A stretch of 64,000 nucleotides of DNA. Source: Celeribacter neptunius (GTDB lineage: Bacteria > Pseudomonadota > Alphaproteobacteria > Rhodobacterales > Rhodobacteraceae). Positions 27,564 through 37,546 of this stretch are shown one piece after another. The notes below the pieces were generated by a model. The model worked only from the letters and a program-made list of their open reading frames with translations. It made no database searches and was not told the DNA's origin. The stretch lies in the NCBI RefSeq assembly GCF_900113955.1, contig NZ_FORH01000001.1, forward strand, positions 1,811-65,810, in the 5' to 3' direction. The position numbers and the translations under genes are program-made. Each line of letters opens with the position of its first letter. Within the stretch, counting starts at the first letter, position 1.

Positions 27564-28253
27564 TTACTGGTCCGGGTCCCCGGCAAAAATCTGGCCGGCG
27601 AGGCTGCGCGAGATGGGTTTGCCGAGGCGCAGTGCTTCGCTGTCCAGCCGTTCGACGATGTCGCGGGCGGCGGCGGCCGAGCGTTCCATACGCTTGACCA
27701 GCCAGGGGATCAGGGTTTCCGGCACGGCGATTTGCCGATCTTCGAATTGCTTGACCAGCATGGCGGTGAGCAACATGTCATCGGGGGGATCGATCTTGGC
27801 CACCGTCGTGCCCTGCATCCTTGATGCGAGATCGGGCAGGTCGAGCCGCCAGTGATTGGGCGCACGCTGGGCGGTGACGAGGAGCCTGCCGCCCTCGGCT
27901 AGCGTCAGGTTGTGCAGGTGAAACAGCGCATCCTGGGCCGGTTTTCCGTCGGGCAGCTCAGACAGCCGGTCGGCATCCTCGACCACGACAAAACGCCGGG
28001 CGGCCAGCGCCGGGATATCGGCGGTTTCGAGCTCTGCGGCGGCGACGATCACCGCTTGATGCTCGGCGGCCCAGACATGGGCCATATGGGTCTTGCCCGC
28101 GCCTTTGGGACCGACCAGTACCAGCTTGCCCGAGGGCCAGCCGTCCACGGCATCGAGCGTGGCCAGCGCGATCGCGTTCGAGGGCGAGACGAAAAACGCC
28201 TCGCGTCCGAGGGCCTGACGGACCGGAAGATCGAGGATGAGTTGTTCCGCCAT
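27564..28253 (-). CDS. hdaA: DnaA-related replication regulator HdaA
   Basis: A 229-residue AAA+ protein related to DnaA but lacking its DNA-binding domain, as expected for Hda. It has a Walker A motif (LVGPKGAGKTHMA, about residues 46-58), a Walker B-like VVVEDADRL and an arginine-containing sensor region (APNHWRLDLPDLASRMQGTT). The N-terminus QLILDLPV fits the short clamp-binding motif through which Hda contacts the DnaN sliding clamp. The complex promotes DnaA-ATP hydrolysis after initiation. It follows the PerM gene by three bases and is surely co-transcribed. Confidence 0.92.
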   Translation of the reverse strand: MAEQLILDLPVRQALGREAFFVSPSNAIALATLDAVDGWPSGKLVLVGPKGAGKTHMAHVWAAEHQAVIVAAAELETADIPALAARRFVVVEDADRLSELPDGKPAQDALFHLHNLTLAEGGRLLVTAQRAPNHWRLDLPDLASRMQGTTVAKIDPPDDMLLTAMLVKQFEDRQIAVPETLIPWLVKRMERSAAAARDIVERLDSEALRLGKPISRSLAGQIFAGDPDQ

Positions 28254-28256
28254 GGC

Positions 28257-29333
28257 TCAGCTTTCGTCGTCATCCGGCAGGGCGGAGAGCCCTTGATAGA
28301 GCCGGCTGTCACGATATTGCAGCACGGCGAAGCGGGTGATCACGCCCAAGGCTGCGGCCACCGGCACGGCGACCAGCATGCCGACGAAGCCGAACATGGT
28401 GCCAAAGGCCGAGAGCGCGAAGATCAGCCAGACCGGGTGCAGCCCGATCGAGGAGCCGACCAGATTGGGGGTCAGGATATTGCCCTCGACAAATTGGCCG
28501 ATGGCGAAAATACCGACCACGGCGGCGATCCAATGCCATTCGCCCCAGAACTGGAACAGCGCCAGACCGATCGACAGGAGCCCGCCGACGATGGCGCCGA
28601 CATAGGGAATAAAGGTCAGAGCCCCGGCAATGGCGCCGGCGACCAGGCCGAATTTCAGTCCGACCAGCATCAGCCCCGCGGCATAGAAAGTGCCGAGGAT
28701 CAGACAGACCGTGCCCTGGCCGCGAATGAACGAGGCGAGCGTACGATCGATGTCGCCGGCCAGCCTGCGAATGACCGGGGCGTGATCGCGCGGCAAAAGC
28801 GCATCGATTTCGGCCACCATCCGGTCCCAGTCCATCAACAGGTAAAAGGTGATCACCGGCACCAGCACCAAGAGCATGAGCACGTTGAAGACGCTCATCG
28901 CCGAGGCCAGTGCGCCCGAGAGCAATTCGCCGCCCTTGGATTGGATGGTCTCGCCGATTTTCACCAAGGTCTGGCGCAGCTGGCTGGTCTGATCGAGCAG
29001 GACCGGGAATTTCTCGGTCAGAAAGTTCTGGAGATTGTCGATCAGCTCCGGCGCGATATTGACCAGATCGGTGGCCTGTTTGATCAGGGTCGGGATCACC
29101 AGGAGCGCCACCAGCACGAACAGCACCGCGGCTGCAAGCGTGATCACCACCGTCGCGGCGATGCGGCTGAAGCCCCAGGTCTCGAGCCGGTCGGCCACCG
29201 GGTCGAGCATATAGGCCACCGCCATGCCCAGAACGAAGGGCAGGATCACATTGCCCAGCAGATAGAGCAGCGCCAGAAAGACCGCGGCCGCGATTCCCCA
29301 GTATTTCATTTGGTCTCTGACCGGTAATGCCAT
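28257..29333 (-). CDS. AI-2E family (PerM-type) membrane protein
   Basis: A 358-residue inner-membrane protein of the AI-2E/PerM family, with hydrophobic segments at both ends and a soluble central loop. The signature region near the C-terminal half (FIPYVGAIVGGLLSIGLALF, then NILTPNLVGSSIGLHPVW) is clear. The family name comes from a proposed autoinducer-2 exporter, but members serve varied or unknown transport roles, including Na+/H+ exchange. The conserved order of perM and hdaA suggests an operon of convenience rather than a shared pathway. Confidence 0.88.
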   Translation of the reverse strand: MALPVRDQMKYWGIAAAVFLALLYLLGNVILPFVLGMAVAYMLDPVADRLETWGFSRIAATVVITLAAAVLFVLVALLVIPTLIKQATDLVNIAPELIDNLQNFLTEKFPVLLDQTSQLRQTLVKIGETIQSKGGELLSGALASAMSVFNVLMLLVLVPVITFYLLMDWDRMVAEIDALLPRDHAPVIRRLAGDIDRTLASFIRGQGTVCLILGTFYAAGLMLVGLKFGLVAGAIAGALTFIPYVGAIVGGLLSIGLALFQFWGEWHWIAAVVGIFAIGQFVEGNILTPNLVGSSIGLHPVWLIFALSAFGTMFGFVGMLVAVPVAAALGVITRFAVLQYRDSRLYQGLSALPDDDES

Positions 29334-29420
29334 GCTGCCTGTCCGTGCTCGGGGTACCTTTTATCCCATATCGCCCGGGACGAATTGGGTTTCAAGGGGA
29401 AGTGGCCGCCGGGGCAGGGC

Positions 29421-31202
29421 TCATCCGGCGTTGCGCAATGCCATGGCGGGCGGCTGGCTCCAGTCACTTTCTCCGGCCTGCGCGGTGCCGGCCACCGTCA
29501 CGAAGGTCTGGACAAGCTCGCTCAATGTGCGGGCACCATCCGAGAGCTGGGTATTGGCGGCGGTGGTCTGTTCGAACATCGCGGCGTTCTGTTGCGTGAC
29601 CGATTCCAGCTCGGAGATCGAGTGATTGACCTTGGCGAGATCCTGAGACTGTGCCTGGGTCGCGTCGGCCGAGGATTTCAGCCGGTGGGTGATGGTGTCG
29701 ACCGAGGTCTTGATGCCGCCCAGCGCGTGGCCGGTGCGGTTGACCAGATCGGCGCCGGATTTCACCTGTTGCGTCGAGCGCAGGATGAGCTGGTTGATCT
29801 CCCGCGCCGCATCCGACGAGCGCTGCGCCAGCGCCCGGACTTCGGAGGCCACCACGGCGAAACCACGCCCGGCCTCGCCGGCCCGTGCCGCCTCGACACC
29901 GGCATTCAAGGCCAGGAGGTTGGTCTGGAATGCAATGTCGTCGATCACCGTGGTGATCTTGTTGATCTCTTGCGAGCTTTTCTCGATCGCATCCATGGCG
30001 GCGACGGCGTCCTGCATGATCGAGGAGCCGTCTTCGGCATCTTTCGAGGTGGTTTCCGCCAGAGACCGTGCATCGGTCGACTCCGTGGCCACGGTTTCCA
30101 GGGCGCCGGTCAGATCGTTCACCGTGCGGGCGACATCGGCGAGGGTGGCGGCCTGACGTTCGGTGCGGACCGAGAGATCATCGGCGGAGGCCGCGATCTC
30201 GCGCGACAAGCTCTGCATCTCGGTGGATTGTTCGCGCACCTCCTGAATCGTTGCGCCAAGGCGCTCGACCGAGACGTTGAAACTGTCGCGCAACCCGAGA
30301 TAGGCCTTGTCGAGATCCTCGGTGATCCGGGTGGCGAGATTGCCGGCGGCCAGCTCCTCGAGATGGTGTTCGAACACATCCAGAAGCGTTTGGAGCGCCT
30401 GATCTCGCGTGGACCGGGCCGCGTCCTCCTGCTTGCGCAGGGCCTCGCGTTCGGCCCGCGCCTCTTCGCTGTCGCGGAGCGCGGTTTCCGCGGTCTGCTG
30501 GGCTTCTTCGGCGCTGGCGCTGGCGGCGCGCGCCTCTTCGAGCGCCAGTTCAGCCCGGGCCTGTTCGGCTTCGATCTGCTCGAGGGCCTTCTGGGCTTCT
30601 TCGGCCAGGAATTCCGCCTCCTGGGTGCGGTTCGTCGCGACGATGCTCAATTCGTGACGCCGGGCGAGCATATAGCCCAGGGCGAGGAATTCCAGCAGGC
30701 TGATGCCGGAATGAAAACCCAGACGGATGAGGTTCGAGGTGAAATCTGCCGGCGGAAAGACCAGTGTGGGGGCCAGGGCGAGCAGCAGCACGTGATGCAG
30801 GGTGATGGTCATCACCGCCCACAAGAGCGCGCTGAAATCCGACATGATGACAATGCCCGCGAGCATCGCGAAGAACAGCATATTGGTGTCGAGATGCAAG
30901 GGGGTGCCGGCGAGGGCGGCATTGAGCACGATGGCGAGACCGACGAGCGCCTGACCGACCATGATCGCGGCCAGACGACCGGGCAGGCGCGGCGCAAGAA
31001 AGCCTAGGACCATCATCGCCGGTCCGCCGGTCAGGGCGAGGGTCATGTTGCCCCCCGCCGCGGCAACCACCGCGATCAGGATCGCGCCGAGCGGCAGGCA
31101 AATCTTGGCCAGCAGACCGAGCGCATCGCGCGATGCGGCGTCGGTCGGGCGGCTGAGCGCGGCTTTGAGGATATCGTTCAATCGGGATAGGGTAACGGCC
31201 AT
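29421..31202 (-). CDS. Methyl-accepting chemotaxis protein
   Basis: A 593-residue chemoreceptor-like protein. The ATG at 31202 is used; an upstream TTG is less likely. The N-terminal third has about six hydrophobic segments (residues about 30-190) instead of a periplasmic ligand domain. A long coiled coil rich in Ala and Glu follows, then a HAMP-like segment ([20 protein letters not shown]) and the cytoplasmic signalling hairpin with tip motif [20 protein letters not shown] and [20 protein letters not shown]. It therefore likely senses membrane or intracellular cues and works with CheA/CheW. No chemotaxis genes are adjacent. Confidence 0.92.
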   Translation of the reverse strand: MAVTLSRLNDILKAALSRPTDAASRDALGLLAKICLPLGAILIAVVAAAGGNMTLALTGGPAMMVLGFLAPRLPGRLAAIMVGQALVGLAIVLNAALAGTPLHLDTNMLFFAMLAGIVIMSDFSALLWAVMTITLHHVLLLALAPTLVFPPADFTSNLIRLGFHSGISLLEFLALGYMLARRHELSIVATNRTQEAEFLAEEAQKALEQIEAEQARAELALEEARAASASAEEAQQTAETALRDSEEARAEREALRKQEDAARSTRDQALQTLLDVFEHHLEELAAGNLATRITEDLDKAYLGLRDSFNVSVERLGATIQEVREQSTEMQSLSREIAASADDLSVRTERQAATLADVARTVNDLTGALETVATESTDARSLAETTSKDAEDGSSIMQDAVAAMDAIEKSSQEINKITTVIDDIAFQTNLLALNAGVEAARAGEAGRGFAVVASEVRALAQRSSDAAREINQLILRSTQQVKSGADLVNRTGHALGGIKTSVDTITHRLKSSADATQAQSQDLAKVNHSISELESVTQQNAAMFEQTTAANTQLSDGARTLSELVQTFVTVAGTAQAGESDWSQPPAMALRNAG

Positions 31203-31359
31203 GGTGATCAGCAAATCTTCTGGTGACAGATGGCTGAGCAGTAGCAGGGACGGCTTTCGGAATGCTTAATCTCTTTGGCATTTCCACCGTGCTCCGGCTT
31301 GTCTGGCCCAAGGCGATGGCATAGACCGATGCAAACACAGTTCAGTCGAGGACCACCCG

Positions 31360-32703
31360 ATGCGTTTGTCGCGCTATTTCCTTCCGGTTTTGAAAGAAAC
31401 CCCTGCCGAGGCACAGATCGCCTCGCACCGCCTCATGTTGCGTGCCGGCATGATCCGCCAGCAAGCCGCGGGGATCTATTCCTGGCTGCCGCTGGGCTAC
31501 AAGGTCTTAAAGAAGATCGAGACCATCGTTCATGAGGAACAACAGCGCGCCGGCCATATCCCGCTTTTGATGCCGACGCTGCAATCGGCGGATCTGTGGC
31601 GCGAAAGCGGCCGCTATGACGATTATGGCGAAGAGATGCTCCGGATCACCGACCGGCATGGCCGCGACATGCTCTATGGTCCGACCAATGAGGAGATGAT
31701 CACCGACATCTTCCGCTCCTACGTCAAATCCTACAAAGATCTGCCGCTGACGCTCTATCATATCCAGTGGAAATTCCGCGATGAGATCCGTCCGCGGTTC
31801 GGCGTGATGCGCGGCCGCGAATTCTACATGAAGGACGGGTATAATTTCGACCTCACGAAGGAAGACGCGCTGCATGCCTATAACCGCCATCTGGTGAGCT
31901 ACCTGCGCACCTATGAGCGGATGGGGCTGCAGGCCATTCCGATGCGTGCCGATGGCGGGCCGATCGGCGGCGATTACACCCATGAATTCCTGGTGCTGGC
32001 CGAAACCGGTGAGTCTGAGGTCTTCTACGACAGCGAGATCACCGATCTGAAATTCGGCTCGCGCGAGATCGACTATGACTCGGTCGAACAATGTCAGGCC
32101 GTGCTCGAGGAATTCACCTCGCGCTACGCCCGCACCGACGAGACCCATGATGAGGCGGTGTTTGCCGAGGTGCCGGAAGAGCGCCGCCGCAGCGCGCGCG
32201 GTATCGAGGTCGGCCAGATCTTCTACTTCGGCACGAAATATTCCGAGGCCATGGGCGCCAATGTGCAAGGCCCGGATGGCAAGCCGGTTCCGGTCCACAT
32301 GGGCTCGCATGGCATCGGCGTGTCGCGCCTTCTCGGCGCCATCATCGAGGCCAGCCACGATGACAAGGGTATCATCTGGCCCGAGGGCGTGACCCCCTTC
32401 CATGTCGGCATCGTCAACCTGAAACAGGGCGACGAGGAAGCCGATGCCGCCTGCGAAAGCCTTTACAAGTCTTTCGAGGCGCTCGGGCTCGACCCGCTCT
32501 ATGACGATCGCAACGAACGCGCCGGTGGCAAATTTGCCACCATGGACCTGATCGGTTTGCCCTGGCGCATCACCGTCGGGCCGCGGGGCCTGAAGAATGG
32601 CGTTGTCGAGCTGACCTGCCGCCGCACCGGCGAGAGCGAAGAGCTGAGCCCGGTCGATGCGGTCGAAAAGGTGGCGATGATCTACGCCGGGCTGAAAGGC
32701 TGA
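31360..32703 (+). CDS. proS: Prolyl-tRNA synthetase (short form)
   Basis: A 447-residue class II aminoacyl-tRNA synthetase that charges tRNA-Pro. [20 protein letters not shown] is a typical alphaproteobacterial N-terminus. Motif 2 ([20 protein letters not shown]) and motif 3 ([14 protein letters not shown]) are present, and the anticodon-binding domain fills the last quarter. The editing insertion of the longer bacterial form is absent, which is normal in alphaproteobacteria. A terminator follows at 32730. Confidence 0.97.
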   Translation: MRLSRYFLPVLKETPAEAQIASHRLMLRAGMIRQQAAGIYSWLPLGYKVLKKIETIVHEEQQRAGHIPLLMPTLQSADLWRESGRYDDYGEEMLRITDRHGRDMLYGPTNEEMITDIFRSYVKSYKDLPLTLYHIQWKFRDEIRPRFGVMRGREFYMKDGYNFDLTKEDALHAYNRHLVSYLRTYERMGLQAIPMRADGGPIGGDYTHEFLVLAETGESEVFYDSEITDLKFGSREIDYDSVEQCQAVLEEFTSRYARTDETHDEAVFAEVPEERRRSARGIEVGQIFYFGTKYSEAMGANVQGPDGKPVPVHMGSHGIGVSRLLGAIIEASHDDKGIIWPEGVTPFHVGIVNLKQGDEEADAACESLYKSFEALGLDPLYDDRNERAGGKFATMDLIGLPWRITVGPRGLKNGVVELTCRRTGESEELSPVDAVEKVAMIYAGLKG

Positions 32704-32729
32704 GCTATCGATATTGGCGACAAGATTGG

Positions 32730-32757
32730 AAGGCTCCGGGGAGACCTGGAGCCTTTT
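32730..32757 (+). terminator. Intrinsic terminator after proS
   Basis: AAGGCTCC (32730-32737) pairs with GGAGCCTT (32748-32755) around a 10-nt loop and is followed by TT. It begins 26 bases after the proS stop. No gene is seen from 32758 to 33087 apart from a hairpin at 32896-32929. Confidence 0.82.
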
Positions 32758-32895
32758 CCATATGGGCGGGTGACGGTCGCTTTGAGGCTTTTGGGAACCT
32801 TCAACCTGGCACAACGCGAGCCGTGAGGAGCCCGCCGGGACGGGCAGGCGCAGGCGCGGCGGCTTCGCCTTGTTCCGCGCCGATGGCCCTTCGTT

Positions 32896-32929
32896 CGAAT
32901 GACGGCTAAGTCCGCAATACCGCCATTCG
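32896..32929. repeat. Intergenic inverted repeat
   Basis: CGAATGACGG (32896-32905) and CCGCCATTCG (32920-32929) pair with one mismatch around a 14-nt loop (CTAAGTCCGCAATA). I recall similar hairpins between genes in Rhodobacterales, but copy number cannot be checked here. No second copy was noticed in the window. Confidence 0.35.
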
Positions 32930-33087
32930 GACCTCTCTGCCTCGCCCGCGTCCTTCACCGCACGTTTGCGCTATCGGCGGGATTTCGCGCCAATTTACCG
33001 AGCTGTCCCGGGCCAATTTGCCAGGCGCCCCCGAATCCCCTTAGCCTTTCGCCAATCAACTCCGCAGAAGACGGAAGAGAGGCAGCT

Positions 33088-33594
33088 ATGTTGAGAGCAA
33101 TCGCCCTTGCGGGTGGCCTGTTGGGGGCCGCCGTTGTGTCCCAGTTTCCCGAGTTCACCCAGCAATACACGCAACGTCTCGGTGGTCAGGTCGAAGCCCT
33201 GCGCCTCGTGATCGCCGATTTCGATGCCTCTGCCGAAAGGGCAGAGATGACCCGGGAGGAAGCTCTGGCCTCCATGGGCGGATCGGTGTTCCTCGAGAAC
33301 CGTCGCCGCGACATGCGCGAGACCATCACGCGGCACAGCCGATTGTCCGCCGATCTCGCGGTTCTGAACGAGGCCTCGCCGCTGGAGCGTCTGACCATGC
33401 CGCAACGCGTGGCCGATACCAAGCTTGCCAAGGCGACCTATGAGACCTTCGTGCCGGCGCTGCCCTTGTCGATCGAAGGCGGTCTCTCGGCGCTGGTCGG
33501 CTATTTCGGCGGCTATGGCGTGGTGGCCGGGCTTCTGGCGCTTCTGGCCTGGCCGTTCAAGCGGCGCAAGTCCCGCGCCGGGCTGACTTTCTGA
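33088..33594 (+). CDS. DUF2937 membrane protein
   Basis: A 168-residue protein starting MLRAIALAGGLLGAAVVSQF, with GGAAGAGAGG upstream. It has an N-terminal membrane helix, a soluble middle (FTQQYTQRLGGQVEALRLVI, then FDASAERAEMTREEALASMG) and a C-terminal helix ending in basic residues (WPFKRRKSRAGL). This matches DUF2937, a small inner-membrane family of unknown function. It stands alone between proS and the lol genes. Confidence 0.82.
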   Translation: MLRAIALAGGLLGAAVVSQFPEFTQQYTQRLGGQVEALRLVIADFDASAERAEMTREEALASMGGSVFLENRRRDMRETITRHSRLSADLAVLNEASPLERLTMPQRVADTKLAKATYETFVPALPLSIEGGLSALVGYFGGYGVVAGLLALLAWPFKRRKSRAGLTF

Positions 33595-33731
33595 CGGCAC
33601 CGTCCGATCTCACATCCCGATCCTGCTGCGCTCACCGATCTGTCAACGGCTGACATCTCTCCGGCTCTCGCCAGCGCTTGACCTTTGGCACCTCAAAGGG
33701 TTTGGTCTGGCAAAGCTTTGAGGGAGCCCCG

Positions 33732-35027
33732 ATGGACGCCGCCAGATCGACCAAACCCTTTGCCCGGTTTGAATGGAAAATCGCCTTTGCCTATCTGCGC
33801 GCAAGACGCGAAGAGGGCGGGGTCTCGGTGATGACCTGGATCTCGCTGATCGGCATCACCTTGGCTGTGGCTGCGCTGATCATCACGCTCGCCGTGCGCA
33901 CCGGGTTTCGCAGCGAATTCGTCGATACCATTCTCGGCTCCAACGCCCATGTGACGCTCTATTCCTCGCTCTATGTCACCGAAGACGGCAAGACCTCGCG
34001 CGCCATCGCCGATTATGACGACTGGGCCACGAAACTCGCCGCCGTGCCCGGCGTGACCCGTGCCGCGCCCTTGGTGCGTGGTCAGGTCATGGCCTCTTAC
34101 GGCGGAACGAACGCAGGCGTCGAAATCTACGGCATGGCCTATGACGACTTGTTGACCATCCCGCGCGTCGCCGAGCATCCGGAGGAACACTGGGGCGACA
34201 TCTCGCGGTTTCAGGAGGGCATCGCCATCGGCTCCGGCGTCGCGCGCGAATTGGGCGTCACCGTTGGCGACAAGATCAAGCTGATCTCGCCCAACGGCGC
34301 CAAGACCGCCTTTGGCACCAGCCCGCGCGTGTCCTCCTTCGAGGTCGTTTATGTCTTTACCGCCGGGCGCTATGACATTGATAAGACCCGCGCTTATCTG
34401 CCCTTTGCCGAGGCGCAGAAGTTTTTCAACCGCCAGGGCGCGGCCGATGAGATCGAGGTCATGGTCAGCCATCCCGAAGAGGTCGATGACATGGCGATCC
34501 CGCTTTTGCAGGCGGTCGGCGAGCGTGGCATGGTCTGGACCTGGCGCGATGCGTCCGGCTCTTTCCTGCGCGCCCTCGACATCGAGGACAATGTGATGTT
34601 CGTCATCCTCTCGGTGCTGGTGCTGATCGCGGCGATGAACATCGTCTCCGGCCTGATCATGTTGGTGAAAAACAAAGGCCGTGACATCGGCATCCTGCGC
34701 ACGGTGGGGCTCACCGAGGCCTCGGTGCTCAGGGTCTTTTTCATCTGTGGTGCCATCACCGGCGTCTTGGGCACGCTCTTCGGTGTGCTCTTGGGCGCGC
34801 TTTTTGCCACTTATATCGATCAGGTCATGTCATTCGTGAACTGGCTCAATGGTGGCGGGGCCTGGGACCCGTCGATCCGTGGCATCTATGCGCTGCCGGC
34901 CGAGCTGCGCGCGGTGGATGTGGCCAAGGCCGTGACCCTGTCCTTGGGCCTGTCCTTTGTCGTCACCATCTTTCCCGCCCGCCGGGCCGCACGGATGAAC
35001 CCGGTGGAGGCGCTGCGCTATGAGTGA
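33732..35027 (+). CDS. lolC: Lipoprotein-releasing ABC permease LolC/LolE
   Basis: A 431-residue permease of the LolCDE system, which extracts outer-membrane lipoproteins from the inner membrane and hands them to LolA. It has the MacB/FtsX layout: one helix near residues 33-58 ([20 protein letters not shown]), a large periplasmic domain ([37 protein letters not shown]) and three C-terminal helices with the family segment [20 protein letters not shown]. The ATG at 33732 has a GAGGGAG site. Only one permease gene is present, as in many bacteria where a single LolF-like protein replaces LolC and LolE. It overlaps lolD by eight bases. Confidence 0.93.
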   Translation: MDAARSTKPFARFEWKIAFAYLRARREEGGVSVMTWISLIGITLAVAALIITLAVRTGFRSEFVDTILGSNAHVTLYSSLYVTEDGKTSRAIADYDDWATKLAAVPGVTRAAPLVRGQVMASYGGTNAGVEIYGMAYDDLLTIPRVAEHPEEHWGDISRFQEGIAIGSGVARELGVTVGDKIKLISPNGAKTAFGTSPRVSSFEVVYVFTAGRYDIDKTRAYLPFAEAQKFFNRQGAADEIEVMVSHPEEVDDMAIPLLQAVGERGMVWTWRDASGSFLRALDIEDNVMFVILSVLVLIAAMNIVSGLIMLVKNKGRDIGILRTVGLTEASVLRVFFICGAITGVLGTLFGVLLGALFATYIDQVMSFVNWLNGGGAWDPSIRGIYALPAELRAVDVAKAVTLSLGLSFVVTIFPARRAARMNPVEALRYE

Positions 35028-35727
35028 AGCTGAGAATGAGACTGTGATGCGCGAGATGCTGTCGATCCAGGGCGTGACCAAGACCTATAACGCCGGCAAA
35101 CCCAATCAGGTCGAGGTGCTCAGAGGTGTCGATATCTCGGTGGCGCGTGGCGAGGTGGTCGGCCTCATCGCGCCCTCTGGGGCCGGCAAATCGACGCTTC
35201 TGCATATCGCAGGTCTCTTGGATGTGCCGGACGCCGGCAAGGTCGAGATCGCCGGTCAGGACATGGCCGGGCGCGGCGATCGGGCGCGGACCGCCATGCG
35301 CCGCGCCGGTGTCGGTTTCATCTACCAGTTTCACCATCTGCTGCCGGAATTCTCGGCGCTGGACAATGTTGTCCTGCCACAACTCGCCAATGCCGTGCCG
35401 GAGCGTGAGGCTGCGGAGCGGGCGATGATGCTCTTGGAAAAGGTCGGTGTCGGGCCGCGCGCTTCGCACCGTCCCTCGGCGCTCTCGGGCGGTGAACAAC
35501 AGCGCGTCGCCTTCTGTCGTGCGCTGGCCAACAAGCCGGGGCTTCTCCTGGCCGACGAGCCCACGGGCAATCTCGATCCGGACACGTCCGATCTGGTGTT
35601 CGACGTGCTGATGGGGCTTGTGCGTGAGGAAGGGCTTTCCGCCCTCATCGCCACCCATAACCTTGAACTCGCAGCCAAAATGGACCGGGTGCTGCGCTTG
35701 GACGCCGGCCGCATCGTGCCAGCGTAA
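35020..35727 (+). CDS. lolD: Lipoprotein-releasing ABC ATPase LolD
   Basis: A 235-residue ABC ATPase that powers the LolC/E permease. It has Walker A (APSGAGKST, residues 51-59), Q-loop (YQFHH), signature motif [15 protein letters not shown], Walker [13 protein letters not shown] and the switch His in THNLELA. Its length and the [21 protein letters not shown] region match LolD. The start overlaps the permease gene by eight bases, so both are made together. Confidence 0.95.
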   Translation: MSEAENETVMREMLSIQGVTKTYNAGKPNQVEVLRGVDISVARGEVVGLIAPSGAGKSTLLHIAGLLDVPDAGKVEIAGQDMAGRGDRARTAMRRAGVGFIYQFHHLLPEFSALDNVVLPQLANAVPEREAAERAMMLLEKVGVGPRASHRPSALSGGEQQRVAFCRALANKPGLLLADEPTGNLDPDTSDLVFDVLMGLVREEGLSALIATHNLELAAKMDRVLRLDAGRIVPA

Positions 35728-35751
35728 TCGGCGTGATCAGGGCCTCGCGGA

Positions 35752-36627
35752 TCAGGCCGACAGCAGGGCGGTGACCATGGGATCGGCGTCGTGGATGTCG
35801 ACGAGACCGGCCCGCCAGCGCGCCAGTTCCACACCGTAGATCAGCGGAAAACTGTTCCTGTCCTCCTCGGTTTCCAGCAAGGAGAGCAGCGGGGCGAGCA
35901 GGTCCGAGGACCAGGGCGGGGTGTTCTGCGCCTCCGGGCAATGCTGTAGCAGGCTGCGGGCAAACCGCGCGAGATCGTTGATCAACGGCATCTGCTGCTG
36001 CGGCCCGAGATCGATGGCGGTGATGCGATCACCGTCCAGAATCAGGTTTCCGGACCAGAAATCGCCGTGACCGGGCACATGGGTGAGCGCCTCCGGTGCG
36101 GCGTCGAGCCGGGCGCGCAGCCAGCGGGTCAGGGGATCCTCATTGGTGGGCAGCGCCGCGATCTGGCGGGCGATCCGGGCGCGCGGCAGGGGGGCGATGT
36201 GACGCTCTTTCGTGGCCGCCTCCTGCCAGATCCGAGCCGCCTCGACAACCCGTTCGGCGGTGGCTCTGTCGGCCTTTTTCATAAGGTTCAGAGCGGTTTC
36301 GCCCTCGGCGTAGGAGATGATGAAAAGCCCGGCCTTGGGCGCGATATGCAGCACCTCGGGCACAAAAGCGGGCGGTGTCAGCCGCGCCGCCATGCGTTTG
36401 AGCGCCGCCGATTGCTGCGATACGGCGGGGGCGCGATTGTCATGCCATATGAGCTTGGCGATGGCCCGTTGCCCGTCCCAGTCGATGTCGAACACGGCGC
36501 GCTGATCATAGGTCTGCAAGGTCTCGCGGACCGTGAGACGGGCGCCCAGATGCGGGCGCGCCTGCATCAGCGCCACGAGCCGCCGCTGGGCCTCGATCAG
36601 GTCGAAAGTGTCAAAGGAACGCGCCAT
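35752..36627 (-). CDS. Aminoglycoside-phosphotransferase-like kinase
   Basis: A 291-residue protein of the APH/choline-kinase fold. The ATG at 36627 (MARSFDTFDLIEAQRRLVAL) is favoured because the upstream extension is low complexity. The catalytic loop GHGDFWSGNLILD (HxDxxxxN type) and the metal-binding IDLGP segment are present, and AIAKLIW supplies the nucleotide-binding Lys. It should phosphorylate a small molecule such as a sugar, choline-like compound or aminoglycoside-like substrate. Nothing specifically indicates antibiotic resistance. It converges on lolD. Confidence 0.78.
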   Translation of the reverse strand: MARSFDTFDLIEAQRRLVALMQARPHLGARLTVRETLQTYDQRAVFDIDWDGQRAIAKLIWHDNRAPAVSQQSAALKRMAARLTPPAFVPEVLHIAPKAGLFIISYAEGETALNLMKKADRATAERVVEAARIWQEAATKERHIAPLPRARIARQIAALPTNEDPLTRWLRARLDAAPEALTHVPGHGDFWSGNLILDGDRITAIDLGPQQQMPLINDLARFARSLLQHCPEAQNTPPWSSDLLAPLLSLLETEEDRNSFPLIYGVELARWRAGLVDIHDADPMVTALLSA

Positions 36628-36689
36628 GGCCGGACTATGGCGACAGGGCGGGGGATGGTCAAAATCTTTCGATCCGGGGCTTGGACGCC

Positions 36690-36800
36690 TGTCGGATTTG
36701 CGTCGGCTTTGCGTCGGACACTTGTCGGGCACGTGCCGGGCACCAGTCACGTGCCTGTTGTGTGGCCTGTCGTGTGGCCAGAGGTGTGGCCTGTCGGGCA
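36690..36800. repeat. Short imperfect tandem repeats
   Basis: TTTGCGTCGG occurs twice in quick succession near 36699-36718. TGTGGCCTGTCG occurs at 36761-36772 and 36785-36796 with a partial TGTGGCC between (36774-36780). The region looks like a simple-sequence expansion upstream of the phosphotransferase gene. No coding role is apparent. Confidence 0.5.
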
Positions 36801-36858
36801 GGCGATGGGCCCCCGGCGCTCGGCAAAAGCCGCGTCGCCGGGGGCGGAGACGGGGGCG

Positions 36859-37248
36859 TCAGTTCGCCGTCAGGTTGTTGTAGATCCCCATGGCCGAGAC
36901 CACGACCGCCGCGTCACGGGCGATCTTGTAGATCGTGTCGCCGGAGATCGCATAGCGGTTCTGACCCGGATCGGGCAGGCGATAGGGGGCGTAATCGCTG
37001 AGGATCACATAACCATCCGGCAGGGTGTCTCCGGTGCGGTGGCGGTACTGATGCCGATGTCGGTACTGGTTCTGGGCCTGCTTTTGGGCCTTGTACTGAT
37101 GCCCGGGCGGGATCTGTCCGACGCCCCAGCCGCGGCCCTGATTGTTGCCATTGGGCGCGGCGAGCGCCGGCACGGCGGCGGTGAGCGCGAGGGCGATCAG
37201 AACGGGTTTGCCCAGACGGGACAGATGCGTTGTTTGCTTGGTGGTCAT
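36859..37248 (-). CDS. Small periplasmic protein, possibly RcnB-like
   Basis: A 129-residue exported protein starting MTTKQTTHLSRLGKPVLIAL with a strong AAGGAGG site. A signal peptide ends near AALAAP. The mature part begins with a Gln/His/Arg/Tyr-rich basic stretch (YKAQKQAQNQYRHRHQYRHR) that could bind metal or an anionic surface. It ends in a small domain (YRLPDPGQNRYAISGDTIYK, then IARDAAVVVSAMGIYNNL). That layout recalls the RcnB family of periplasmic proteins linked to Ni/Co homeostasis, but the similarity is weak. No metal transporter lies nearby. Confidence 0.6.
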   Translation of the reverse strand: MTTKQTTHLSRLGKPVLIALALTAAVPALAAPNGNNQGRGWGVGQIPPGHQYKAQKQAQNQYRHRHQYRHRTGDTLPDGYVILSDYAPYRLPDPGQNRYAISGDTIYKIARDAAVVVSAMGIYNNLTAN

Positions 37249-37487
37249 CTTGGCCTCCTTATGGCCGTTCGTAACGATACCTCCGAAGATAGGAATGCTG
37301 TGATCACAGGTCACCTCACGGGACCGTGGGGTGGCGAAGGATTGCCGGGAAAAGCGGGGATTTTCGCCATTCTGCGGTTGTCGCAGAGGGCGGGGAAGAG
37401 GGCGTGGTTTGGTGCACAGGGGTGGCATTGGGCAGGTTGCGAGCCACGGGCGCGACCGTCTGATTTCCTTGAAACCCGGGTGCCCTT

Positions 37488-37544
37488 GCGATTGCAAAGC
37501 AATCGCCAAGCATCCTGCCCGCCCCCCCCAGGCGGGATGCTTGG
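37488..37544. repeat. Two adjacent palindromes next to the AT-rich gene
   Basis: GCGATTGC-AAA-GCAATCGC (37488-37506) is a perfect 8-bp hairpin. It is followed by a larger one: CCAAGCATCC (37506-37515) with GGCGGGATGCTTGG (37531-37544). The sequence GCGATTGCAAAGCAATC also occurs at 1252-1268 inside the broken transposase, which marks it as a dispersed repeat. The second hairpin lies just beyond the stop of the AT-rich gene and could end its transcription. Confidence 0.55.
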
Positions 37545-37546
37545 GG

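Noticed and set aside
35752-36627. Reading the phosphotransferase as an antibiotic-resistance gene
   Set aside because: Only the general APH fold is visible; there is no resistance context or mobile element beside it.
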